Source of the DNA: Lentzea albidocapillata
GTDB taxonomy: Bacteria; Actinomycetota; Actinomycetes; Mycobacteriales; Pseudonocardiaceae
Direction of reading: 5' to 3'
Assembly: GCF_000719115.1 (NCBI RefSeq)
Contig: NZ_JOEA01000017.1
Coordinates: 248,001-312,000, forward strand
DNA length: 64,000 nucleotides
The position numbers were made by a program, and so were the translations under genes. Below are positions 1 to 7,240 of the stretch, piece by piece; position 1 is the stretch's first letter; each line of letters begins with the position of its first letter. The notes beneath the pieces are model-generated. The model saw only the letters and a list, made by a program, of their open reading frames with translations. It was not told the DNA's origin and made no database searches.

Positions 1-353
1 TGCCGCACGGCACAGGCGTCGGCAAGGCGATGCTCTCGCAGCTCCCCCGCGCGGACGTTCGCGCACTACTGGAACGCACCGGCCTGCCCGCGTACACGTC
101 GAACACGATCACCGACGCCACCGAACTGCTCGACTCGCTCGACGAGATCGCAGAACGCGGCTTCGCGCTGGACGAGTCCGAACAGGAACTCGGCGTGCGG
201 TGCATCGCGGTGCCGGTGGTGGGCGGCCCGACGCTGGCCGCCGTATCGGTGTCAGGCCCGGAGGGCAGGCTCACCAAGGACGCTGTGAACCGCATCCTGC
301 CCGAGGTTCTGGCGGTCGCGAAGCGACTGGCGGACCAAGCCGCAACTGCCTGA
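1..353 (+). CDS. IclR-family transcriptional regulator, C-terminal part (5' truncated by window)
   Basis: Only the last ~116 codons are present; translation is open from position 3. The first residues (PHGTGVGKAMLSQL) match the start of the effector-binding domain of IclR regulators, where a GKA(M/L)L helix follows the GARL/P-x-H-x-T-AxGKA region. The rest (an IxxRGFALDESE-like segment, then GVRCIAVPV and a Val/Ser strand) is the typical ligand-domain fold ending in a helix. IclR proteins are dimeric repressors or activators of catabolic genes that bind small metabolites; nothing here shows the ligand. The gene ends 49 bp before the convergent ftsY stop. Family assignment is firm; target unknown. 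Confidence 0.8.
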   Translation, partial: PHGTGVGKAMLSQLPRADVRALLERTGLPAYTSNTITDATELLDSLDEIAERGFALDESEQELGVRCIAVPVVGGPTLAAVSVSGPEGRLTKDAVNRILPEVLAVAKRLADQAATA

Positions 354-402
354 TCGCACGCGAAGCCGAAGGCAAGCCGTCCTTACCAAACGGACCAGGC
401 AA

Positions 403-1674
403 TCAGCCCAGCAATGCATCCACAAACGCCCCAGGCTCAAACGGAGCCAGGTGGTCAGCCCCTTCACCCAGCCCAACCAGCTTCACCGGCACCCCAAGCT
501 CACGCTGCACCTGAAAAACAATCCCACCCTTGGCGGTACCGTCCAGCTTGGTCAGCACGATCCCGGTGATGGCAACCTGCTCAGCGAACACCCGAGCCTG
601 CGTGAGCCCGTTCTGCCCGGTCGTGGCATCCAGAACCAGCAGAACCTCGTCCACCACGGCCTGCTTCTCGATGACGCGCTTCACCTTGCCGAGCTCGTCC
701 ATCAAGCCCTTCTTGGTGTGCAACCGCCCGGCAGTGTCGATCAGCACCGTGTCGACCCCGGTGTCCATGCCCCGCTTCACCGACTCGAAAGCCACGGACG
801 CCGGGTCGCCGCCCTCAGGCCCGCGCACGGTCTCCGCACCGACCCGCTTGCCCCAGGTCTCCAACTGGTCGGCAGCTGCAGCACGGAACGTGTCAGCGGC
901 ACCGAGCAACACCGTCCGCCCGTCAGCGACCAGAACGCGTGCCAACTTGCCGGTGGTGGTCGTCTTGCCGACCCCGTTGACCCCGACCACCAGCAACACA
1001 GCGGGCTTGCCGGCGTGCGGCAGAGCCTTCAAAGAGCGATCCATCGTCGGCCCGAGAGCGTCGACGAGCACGGACCGCACCAACGCCTGAGCTTCAGCCT
1101 CGGTCCGCACCCCGGAACCGGCGATCTTCGAGCGGAGCGTCGACACGATCTCGGTCGTCGTGGCCGCGCCCAGATCGGCGATCAGCAGCGTGTCCTCGAC
1201 GTCCTGCCACGAGTCCTCGTCCAGGTCGCCCGCGCCGAGCAGACCCAGCAGCGAGGTGCCGAACGCGTTGCGCGACTTCGAGAGCTTGCCGCGCAGACGT
1301 TCCAGGCGACCGGCCGTCGGCTCGATCTCCTCGACCTCGGACGCCTCTTCCGGCAGGTCGACCTCGACGAAGCCGCGCTTCGCCGAGTCGCGTGGCACGG
1401 AGGCGTCGTCGCCGACTCCCGGCTGGCCGTCGACCTCGGTCCGCTCGGCCACCGGGTGCTCGACGGGCACCGGGGCCTCGGCGGTGGTGGCTTCGGGGGC
1501 GGCCGGGGTCAGCGAGATCCCGGACGACGCCTGGTATCCGCCAGGCCTCGGCGTCTCCTCCTTCTGGGTCAGGCTGATGCGACGGCGACGCGTCAGCACC
1601 ACACCGGTCACCAGCGCGGCGATCAGGACGACCGCCACGACGACGAGGATCAGGACAAGGGAGGACGTCGACAC
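403..1674 (-). CDS. ftsY: Signal recognition particle receptor FtsY
   Basis: FtsY is the membrane-associated SRP receptor GTPase that docks Ffh-bound ribosomes at the Sec translocon. The 423-residue protein starts with one transmembrane segment (about residues 6-28) followed by Arg-rich and acidic Pro/Glu-rich linker sequence, the usual actinobacterial N-terminal anchor. The NG domain follows: G1 GVNGVGKTTTT (231-241), DTFRAAA (261-267), DTAGR (313-317) and TKLDG (375-379). Length and motifs are complete. The gene stands alone between a convergent IclR gene and divergent anmK. In mycobacteria ftsY sits beside smc; here anmK, a symporter and several small genes lie between them. Confidence 0.97.
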   Translation of the reverse strand: MSTSSLVLILVVVAVVLIAALVTGVVLTRRRRISLTQKEETPRPGGYQASSGISLTPAAPEATTAEAPVPVEHPVAERTEVDGQPGVGDDASVPRDSAKRGFVEVDLPEEASEVEEIEPTAGRLERLRGKLSKSRNAFGTSLLGLLGAGDLDEDSWQDVEDTLLIADLGAATTTEIVSTLRSKIAGSGVRTEAEAQALVRSVLVDALGPTMDRSLKALPHAGKPAVLLVVGVNGVGKTTTTGKLARVLVADGRTVLLGAADTFRAAAADQLETWGKRVGAETVRGPEGGDPASVAFESVKRGMDTGVDTVLIDTAGRLHTKKGLMDELGKVKRVIEKQAVVDEVLLVLDATTGQNGLTQARVFAEQVAITGIVLTKLDGTAKGGIVFQVQRELGVPVKLVGLGEGADHLAPFEPGAFVDALLG

Positions 1675-1788
1675 GGGCTCATGGTTTCACAGACCCTCAT
1701 GTGACCTGCCAACCATCTATTGCTCATTTAGGCGAAGATTTCACCAAAGCCCTTGCGTCCCGCCACACTGTGGAATAGACCACACGTC

Positions 1789-2919
1789 GTGAGGGTGATC
1801 GGACTGATTTCCGGCACGTCGATGGACGGTATCGACGTCGCCGTCGCCGACCTGTCGATCCACGGCGACGTCGTCGAGCTCGTGCCGGTGCAGTGCGCCG
1901 AGCACCCGTTCCCGAAGGACCTTCTCGAGAAACCACGGGACCTCGCTGAAGTGTGCGCCTTCGACACGTCGCTCGGACAGGCTTTCGGCGAAGTCGCCGC
2001 CGGGTACCTGCCGGCGGACCTGATCTCCTCGCTCGGGCAGACCGTGCACCACGAGGTGCAGGACGGCGACTGCCTCGGCACGTTGCAGCTCGGCCAGCCC
2101 GCCTGGATCGCCGAACGCACCGGTGTCCCCGTCGTCGCTGACCTCAGGGTCCGCGACGTGGCCGCGGGAGGCCATGGAGCGCCTCTCGCGAGCACCCTCG
2201 ACGCGCTGTGGCTCGCCGGCATGGCGGAGAACGCGATCGCGCTGAACATCGGGGGCATCGCGAACATCACCGTCGTGAGACCCGGAAGCCAGCCCATCGC
2301 GTACGACACAGGGCCCGGCAACGCGCTGATGGACGCCGTCATGGAGGTGCTGTCCAACGGCGAACGGCGCCAGGACACCAACGGCGAGTTCGCGAGCAGG
2401 GGCAACGTCCGCGAGGACGTCCTCAAGAAGCTCCTCGCCGACCCGTACTACGCCAAGCCGTGGCCGAAGTCGACCGGCAAGGAGCACTTCAACGCCGAGT
2501 ACCTCCAGGGCCTCCCGACGGTCCAGGCCGAGGACATGCTCCGCACGCTCGCCGAACTCACCGCCCGCACCATCGCCGACGCCTGCCGCGCGCACGACGC
2601 GAGCACCGTCGTCGCGTCCGGCGGCGGGATGCGCAACCCGGTGCTGGTCGAGGCGCTGACCAAGGCGCTCGACCCCATCCCGTTGAAGATCAGCGACTCG
2701 CTGGGCCTGCCGCGCGACGGCAAGGAGGCCTACCTCGCCGCGCTGCTCGGATTCCTGACGTGGCACGGGGTCGCGGGCAACACGCCGTCCGCGACCGGCG
2801 CGTCCGGGCCGCGGCTGCTCGGCAGCATCACGCCCGGCGACGGGCCGCTGCGACTGCCAGAACCCGTCACCGGTCCAGTGACCAAGCTGAATGTGGGGGA
2901 CCCGAAGTGCGTGCACTAG
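1789..2919 (+). CDS. anmK: Anhydro-N-acetylmuramic acid kinase
   Basis: AnmK phosphorylates and hydrolyses 1,6-anhydro-MurNAc, a peptidoglycan turnover product, to MurNAc-6-phosphate. The hallmark phosphate-binding N-terminus GLISGTSMDGIDVA is present, as are NIGGIANIT and DTGPGNALMDA of the ASKHA (sugar kinase/actin) fold and the late ASGGGMRNP motif. I start at GTG 1789 (VRVIGLISG), where family members begin; a TTG 36 bp upstream adds 12 residues of no family similarity. The last 13 bp overlap the symporter gene downstream, so the two are probably co-translated. ~376 residues is the normal length. Functional call firm. Confidence 0.95.
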   Translation: MRVIGLISGTSMDGIDVAVADLSIHGDVVELVPVQCAEHPFPKDLLEKPRDLAEVCAFDTSLGQAFGEVAAGYLPADLISSLGQTVHHEVQDGDCLGTLQLGQPAWIAERTGVPVVADLRVRDVAAGGHGAPLASTLDALWLAGMAENAIALNIGGIANITVVRPGSQPIAYDTGPGNALMDAVMEVLSNGERRQDTNGEFASRGNVREDVLKKLLADPYYAKPWPKSTGKEHFNAEYLQGLPTVQAEDMLRTLAELTARTIADACRAHDASTVVASGGGMRNPVLVEALTKALDPIPLKISDSLGLPRDGKEAYLAALLGFLTWHGVAGNTPSATGASGPRLLGSITPGDGPLRLPEPVTGPVTKLNVGDPKCVH

Positions 2920-4466
2920 ACCTCGCGATCATCGTCCTGTTCCTCGTCGGAATGCCGTTGCTCGGCATGTGGATCGGCGGCAGGCAGAAGTCGTCCACCG
3001 ACTACTTCGTCAGCGAGAAACGCATCTCGTGGTGGGTCGTCTGTCTCTCGGTCGTGTCCGCGGAGACGTCGACGCTCACGGTGCTGAGCGTGCCGGTGAT
3101 CGCGTACATGGCGACGCCCGCGCAAGGCGGCATGACGTACCTGACGCTCGCGCTGGGCTACATCGTCGGCCGCATCATCGTCAGCTTCGTGCTGCTGCCG
3201 CGCTACATCGCCGGTGACCTCGTGACGGCGTACGCGTTCCTGGGCAAGCGCTACGGCAACGGCATGCGCGCCACGGCGTCCGTGACGTTCCTCTTCACCC
3301 GCCTGCTCGCGGACGGCATCCGGCTCTTCGCGACGGCCATCCCGATCAAGCTGGTGCTCGCCCAGTACGGCATCGACGCGAACTACTGGACGATCATCCT
3401 GGCGCTCGGCATCGCGATGGTGTTCTACAGCTTCTTCGGCGGCGTGCGCGCGGTCGTGTGGGTCGACGCGATCCAGATGCTCTGGTACGTCCTCGGCGGC
3501 GCCGTGGTGATCTGGTGGCTGTCGGGCCAACTGTCGGACGGCTGGTTCTCCAAGGCCCTCGACGTCAACAAGTTCCAGATGTTCGACTTCACCTCGTCAC
3601 CGCTGACGGGCGCGTACCCGTTCATCGCGGCGTTCTTCGGCGGTGCGCTGCTGTCGATGGCCTCGCACGGCGCGGACCAGCTGATCGTGCAGCGGCTCAT
3701 GTCCACCAAGGACGTGAAGTCCGCGCAGAAGGCGTTGATCGCCTCCGGTTTCGTGGTGTTCCTGCAGTTCGCGTTCTTCTTGTTCATCGGCGTGATGCTG
3801 TGGGCGTTCTACAACGGCGTGGACCCGGTGAAGGACCTGAAGCTCGGCAACAAGGACGAGCTCTTCGGGTACTTCATCGTCAACTCGCTGCCGTCGGGCC
3901 TGTCCGGCTTCGTGATCGCCGGCATCCTCGCCGCCGCGCTGTCGTCGTCGCTGGGCGCCCTGGCCTCCAGCACGGTCACCGACGTCTACGAACGCATCCG
4001 CAAAACCCCGATGACCGACCAGGAACGCCTGCGCCACGGCCGGCTCTGGACCCTCGCGTGGGCGGGTCTGCTGATCGTCTGCGCGGGCCTGTTCGCTTCC
4101 TCGAACAAGACCACGGCGGATCCGATCGTGGTGCAGGCGCTCGGCATCGCCGGCTACACCTACGGCGCGCTGCTCGGGGCCTTCCTTCTCGGCCTGATCT
4201 TCAAGCGCGTCACGCAGGTGGACGCGATCATCGCGTTCGTGTCGACGGTGCTGGTCGTCGGTTTCGTGATTCTCGGCGTCAAGTTCGCCGGCAGCACGCC
4301 GACGATCAACTTCGGGAAGGCGACGGCCGACCTGAAGTCCTTGACCGGCTGGTGGAACACGCCCCTGGGGGTGGCGGTCACCTTGCTCGTGGGTGGGTTG
4401 CTGTCATTGCGGCACGCACGCGGTGTGCCGGTACGAGACGAGCTCGATGTGAAGGCGGAATCCTAG
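2907..4466 (+). CDS. Sodium:solute symporter (SSS/SLC5 family)
   Basis: A ~519-residue polytopic membrane protein with about 13 hydrophobic segments. The N-terminus has the family pattern of a short first helix, GRxxKSSTDYFVSEKRISWW, then a Ser/Thr-rich second helix (SVVSAETSTLTVLS). The middle contains the symporter signature-like GADQLIVQRLMSTKD. The GTG start at 2907 overlaps the anmK end; a GGGGGA stretch lies about 7 nt upstream. SSS proteins use the Na+ gradient to import sugars, amino acids or organic acids. Coupling to anmK suggests an amino-sugar substrate such as anhydro-MurNAc or an anhydro-muropeptide fragment, but that is inference. The 3' end overlaps the convergent acetyltransferase by 63 bp. 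Confidence 0.88.
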   Translation: MRALDLAIIVLFLVGMPLLGMWIGGRQKSSTDYFVSEKRISWWVVCLSVVSAETSTLTVLSVPVIAYMATPAQGGMTYLTLALGYIVGRIIVSFVLLPRYIAGDLVTAYAFLGKRYGNGMRATASVTFLFTRLLADGIRLFATAIPIKLVLAQYGIDANYWTIILALGIAMVFYSFFGGVRAVVWVDAIQMLWYVLGGAVVIWWLSGQLSDGWFSKALDVNKFQMFDFTSSPLTGAYPFIAAFFGGALLSMASHGADQLIVQRLMSTKDVKSAQKALIASGFVVFLQFAFFLFIGVMLWAFYNGVDPVKDLKLGNKDELFGYFIVNSLPSGLSGFVIAGILAAALSSSLGALASSTVTDVYERIRKTPMTDQERLRHGRLWTLAWAGLLIVCAGLFASSNKTTADPIVVQALGIAGYTYGALLGAFLLGLIFKRVTQVDAIIAFVSTVLVVGFVILGVKFAGSTPTINFGKATADLKSLTGWWNTPLGVAVTLLVGGLLSLRHARGVPVRDELDVKAES

Positions 4467-5339
4467 GCGGGCGAACATGTTCTGCGACGACTCGTTGCCC
4501 GCGTAGATGGACGCGGCGGCCTGCGGTCGAGCACCGTGGTCCGCCGCGAGCTTCCACAGCAGTTCGGTGACGAGGGCAGCGCCGACGCCCTGACCGCGGA
4601 CGTCGGGCTCGACGGCCACGAAGTCGACGTAGTACTCCTCGGGCTGGGCTTTGCCCGCGGCGTAGCCGAGCACGCGTTCGCCGTCCATGGCGACGACGAC
4701 CGTACGTTTGGCCGGATCGGATTCGACGAGTTGTTTGCCGGACAGGTACGTGTGCGGGAAACATCGTTCGTGCAGGACCGCGACGGCCTCGTGCACGAAC
4801 CGGTCGGTCGGGAGGACGCGCATCTCACGGTCGCTGGGACATTTGGCGTCCCTGAGCAGCAACGTGCGCAGGTCCCCGTTGTCGAGTAGGTGGATGGCGC
4901 TCGCCTTGCCGGCGCTGAAGGCGTGCCGTTCGGCGAACGCCGCCAGTCGCCGGTGGGCTGTGTGCCCGTAGAGCTCGTGGTCGGTGATGCCGGCGAGGAG
5001 CTCGGTGACGCGCCGGAACATGGCGTCGGCGGTCTGGTCCCAGATGCGGCTGCCCGCGGGGTGGTTGACCGGTACGTCGACGAACGGTCCGTGCAGCCAC
5101 GCACGGCCGAGCTCGGCATCGATCTCCACGCTGAGCATGCCGGTGATGTTGTCGTCGGCGTCGACGGCCACCACCGTGCAGTCCGCCCAGGAGGGCTCGA
5201 ACTCGCCGAGCTCCGCGCGGAGCTCTTCGACTGTCTCACCGAGGTACCCGATGTGGTGCGCCTTGTCGGCCTGGAGCCGGACCAGCAGCGCCATCGTGGC
5301 GCCGAGGTCGCCAGGTTCGGCGAAACGGATGTCGTACAT
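4404..5339 (-). CDS. Tandem-domain GNAT N-acetyltransferase
   Basis: About 311 residues with two GNAT-like domains. The N-terminal half (from MYDIRFAEPGDL) has a degenerate acetyltransferase fold. The C-terminal half carries the acetyl-CoA motif VEPDVRGQGVGAALV followed by the YAGNESSQNMFARLGF helix and strand. Single-chain double-GNAT proteins of this size are common in actinomycetes (e.g. mycothiol synthase MshD), but MshD-specific features were not verified, so no substrate is assigned. Start taken at ATG 5339 (MYDIRF); a GTG 15 bp upstream is also possible. The C-terminal 20 codons overlap the symporter gene on the opposite strand, and both frames look genuine there. Confidence 0.85.
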   Translation of the reverse strand: MYDIRFAEPGDLGATMALLVRLQADKAHHIGYLGETVEELRAELGEFEPSWADCTVVAVDADDNITGMLSVEIDAELGRAWLHGPFVDVPVNHPAGSRIWDQTADAMFRRVTELLAGITDHELYGHTAHRRLAAFAERHAFSAGKASAIHLLDNGDLRTLLLRDAKCPSDREMRVLPTDRFVHEAVAVLHERCFPHTYLSGKQLVESDPAKRTVVVAMDGERVLGYAAGKAQPEEYYVDFVAVEPDVRGQGVGAALVTELLWKLAADHGARPQAAASIYAGNESSQNMFARLGFRLHIELVSYRHTACVPQ

Positions 5340-5429
5340 AAGAGGAATGGTCACTCGCACGGCCGTTCGAAGCGAGGGAGTTTTCGCCTGTCCCAGGTCA
5401 CGAACGCGTTGCTCTGTAAAATCGCGCGG

Positions 5430-5879
5430 ATGTCGTCCGTCGGAGAACTCGAAGAGCTGACCGCCAGGAACGCTCAGGCGCAGGCCAGGGCCCACGCGGG
5501 CGACTTCAGGGGCGCGGCCGCCGAGTTCAGGGCGCTCGCGAGGGATTTCACGCGAGTGGCGGGTGCGGACGACCCCGCGACCCTCGCCGTCCGCCTGAAC
5601 CTGGCGCGGGTGCTGGGCACGGCGAAGCAGTTCGGCAAGGCCGTCGAGGTCTGCGAGCCGCTGCTGCGCGACCAGGTCCGGGTGCTGGGGCCCGAGCACG
5701 ACGACGTCCTGGAGACCAGGCAACTGCTGGCCGGCCTGCGCTATTCGGCCGGTGACACGGCAGGAGCGGCCGCGGACCTGGAGCAGCTGCTGACGGCGCT
5801 GTCGCGGCTGCTCATGCCCACGCACGACCGGATCACGAAGGTGAAGCGCGACATCGCGTTCTTGAAGCGCACTACATGA
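5430..5879 (+). CDS. Tetratricopeptide-repeat protein
   Basis: A 149-residue soluble helical protein. It contains TPR-like units of the actinobacterial type: AxAHAGDFRGAAAEFRALARD, then ADDPATLAVRLNLARVLGTAKQFGKAVEV, then LGPEHDDVLETRQLLAGLRYSAGDTAGAAADLEQLL. These repeats usually mediate protein-protein contacts in larger regulatory proteins; here they stand alone. ATG 5430 is chosen because upstream codons in this frame are antisense to the divergent acetyltransferase. The stop overlaps an ATG (ATGA, 5876-5879) that could start the next frame. Function unknown. Confidence 0.75.
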   Translation: MSSVGELEELTARNAQAQARAHAGDFRGAAAEFRALARDFTRVAGADDPATLAVRLNLARVLGTAKQFGKAVEVCEPLLRDQVRVLGPEHDDVLETRQLLAGLRYSAGDTAGAAADLEQLLTALSRLLMPTHDRITKVKRDIAFLKRTT

Positions 5880-6007
5880 CGCACGAGACATCACTCACAC
5901 CGGTGGGCTCCGCGGCGCTGGTATGCCGTGTCACGAACACCCACGTCGCAGGCGCAACCCCCAGATTCGGGCTTGCAGGGCAGGTGAGGGTGGGGGACGC
6001 TTCTACA

Positions 6008-6346
6008 GTGAGTGAGGAAACGATCCAACTCGATCTCAACGAATCCGGGGTGGCCGTCGACCTGCCCTTGCCACCGAACAACCGGGACGGTGTCCAGGGT
6101 GTTCCGTATCGGCCGGTCGAATTCCGAGACGATGATCTTCCGTCAGCTCTGGAACGCGCTGCCGCCTGGTTGCGGCAGACCCAGGACTGGCTGGGCGAGC
6201 CCGTGGACGTGATCGCAGTCCATCTCGACTACGACGACACCCACGGCAACCCGTACTACGACCTCAAGCTGCTGTGCAACGACGAGGATCTGGCGGGCGT
6301 GCCAAAGATCATGCGAGAACACGAAGGGGCCGCTACCGGTCAGTAG
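6008..6346 (+). CDS. Conserved hypothetical protein
   Basis: An acidic soluble protein of ~112 residues. It has a proline-rich segment (DLPLPPNN), a helix with LERAAAWLRQTQDW, and a C-terminal VHLDYDDTHGNPYYDLKLLCNDEDL stretch suggestive of an alpha/beta domain. I do not recognise the family. GTG 6008 (VSEETIQLDL) is preferred because sequence before it looks non-coding (Gly/Val/Thr without structure) and a GGTGGGGG purine stretch precedes it. The alternative ATG 5876 overlaps the TPR stop codon and would add 44 residues. It is co-directional with the TPR gene and the acyltransferase downstream. Confidence 0.6.
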   Translation: MSEETIQLDLNESGVAVDLPLPPNNRDGVQGVPYRPVEFRDDDLPSALERAAAWLRQTQDWLGEPVDVIAVHLDYDDTHGNPYYDLKLLCNDEDLAGVPKIMREHEGAATGQ

Positions 6347-6370
6347 TCCTTACGGCTACCGTTCGGAAGC

Positions 6371-7084
6371 ATGTCGGATCGCGTATATCCCCCGGTGATC
6401 GCCGCAGCCAAGCTCATGTTCAAGGTGCTCGACCTGCGGATCACCGTCGAGGGGGCGCACCACGTTCCCCGCACGGGTGGGGCGGTACTGGCGTCGAACC
6501 ACGTCAGCTACCTCGACTTCATCTTCGCGGGCTTCGGCGCGGATTCCTCGGGGCGCCTCACGCGGTTCATGGCGAAGCACGAGATCTTCGCCAACAAGAT
6601 CGCAGGCCCGCTCATGCGCGGCATGCACCACATCCCCGTCGACCGGAGCGCGGGTCAGGGCTCCTACCAGCAGGCCCTGTCCGCGCTCCGCACCGGCGAG
6701 GTCGTCGGGATCTTCCCCGAGGCCACGATCAGCCGTTCATTCACGGTCAAGGACATCAAGTCCGGCGCGAACCGCCTGGCGCACGAGGCCGGCGTGCCGA
6801 TCATCCCCGTCGCGCTGTGGGGAACCCAGCGCCTGTGGACCAAGGGCCGTCCCAAGAACCTGACCCAGCGGCACGTGCCGGTCACCATCCTCATCGGCGA
6901 GCCGTTCGAGCCCTCCCCCGGCGACTCCGGCGACGGCGTGCTGCGCAAGCGGATGCAGGACCTGCTGGACACCGCGCAGGCCTCCTACCCGACCGAACCC
7001 GGTGCCTGGTGGGCGCCGGCGCACCTCGGCGGCACCGCGCCCACCCCGGAACAAGCGGCACGGCTGGACGGCCGCGGCGCCTGA
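6371..7084 (+). CDS. 1-acyl-sn-glycerol-3-phosphate acyltransferase family protein (PlsC type)
   Basis: The 237-residue protein has the acyltransferase blocks in order: SNHVSYLDFIF (the NHxxxxD catalytic motif, His/Asp), the HHIPVDR segment, FPEATISRSF (block III, substrate phosphate binding) and VPIIPVALWG (block IV). PlsC enzymes acylate lysophosphatidic acid at the membrane face; other members use different acceptors, so the exact substrate is open. A second PlsC-like gene (51405-52112) lies in the window next to gpsA and is more likely the phospholipid enzyme. This copy ends before a terminator shared with smc. Confidence 0.88.
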   Translation: MSDRVYPPVIAAAKLMFKVLDLRITVEGAHHVPRTGGAVLASNHVSYLDFIFAGFGADSSGRLTRFMAKHEIFANKIAGPLMRGMHHIPVDRSAGQGSYQQALSALRTGEVVGIFPEATISRSFTVKDIKSGANRLAHEAGVPIIPVALWGTQRLWTKGRPKNLTQRHVPVTILIGEPFEPSPGDSGDGVLRKRMQDLLDTAQASYPTEPGAWWAPAHLGGTAPTPEQAARLDGRGA

Positions 7085-7191
7085 CCTGGCGATACAAGGT
7101 TTTCACAAGGTCCGTCGGGCAGACTTGCGGTGCGCACCTGGAGTGGTGAGGTGGAACCGGGGGATCTCACCCCTTCAGGCGCGTAGAGGCC

Positions 7192-7236
7192 GCGGTCGGG
7201 GCTGGTTGAAGCCCCCCAGGCGCCCGCTCCGACCGC
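7192..7236. terminator. Bidirectional terminator candidate between acyltransferase and smc
   Basis: Outer arms GCGGTCGG (7192-7199) and CCGACCGC (7229-7236) enclose a second stem GGGGCT/AGCCCC (7198-7215). It lies between convergent genes, 5 bp from the smc stop. No U-tract, as is common in high-GC actinobacteria. Confidence 0.5.
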
Positions 7237-7240
7237 CCTC

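Noticed and set aside
1..353. The IclR fragment at the window start and the IclR fragment at the end might be one gene if the sequence were circular
   Set aside because: The end fragment stops at VPIGARL, where an NdgR-type continuation would be PMTAGS-like, but the first fragment begins PHGTGVGKA, a different subfamily; the window is also a slice of a chromosome.
2208..2906. Long open frame upstream of the symporter
   Set aside because: It is antisense-free Arg/His-rich shadow of anmK in another frame, without domains; the symporter homology starts at 2907.
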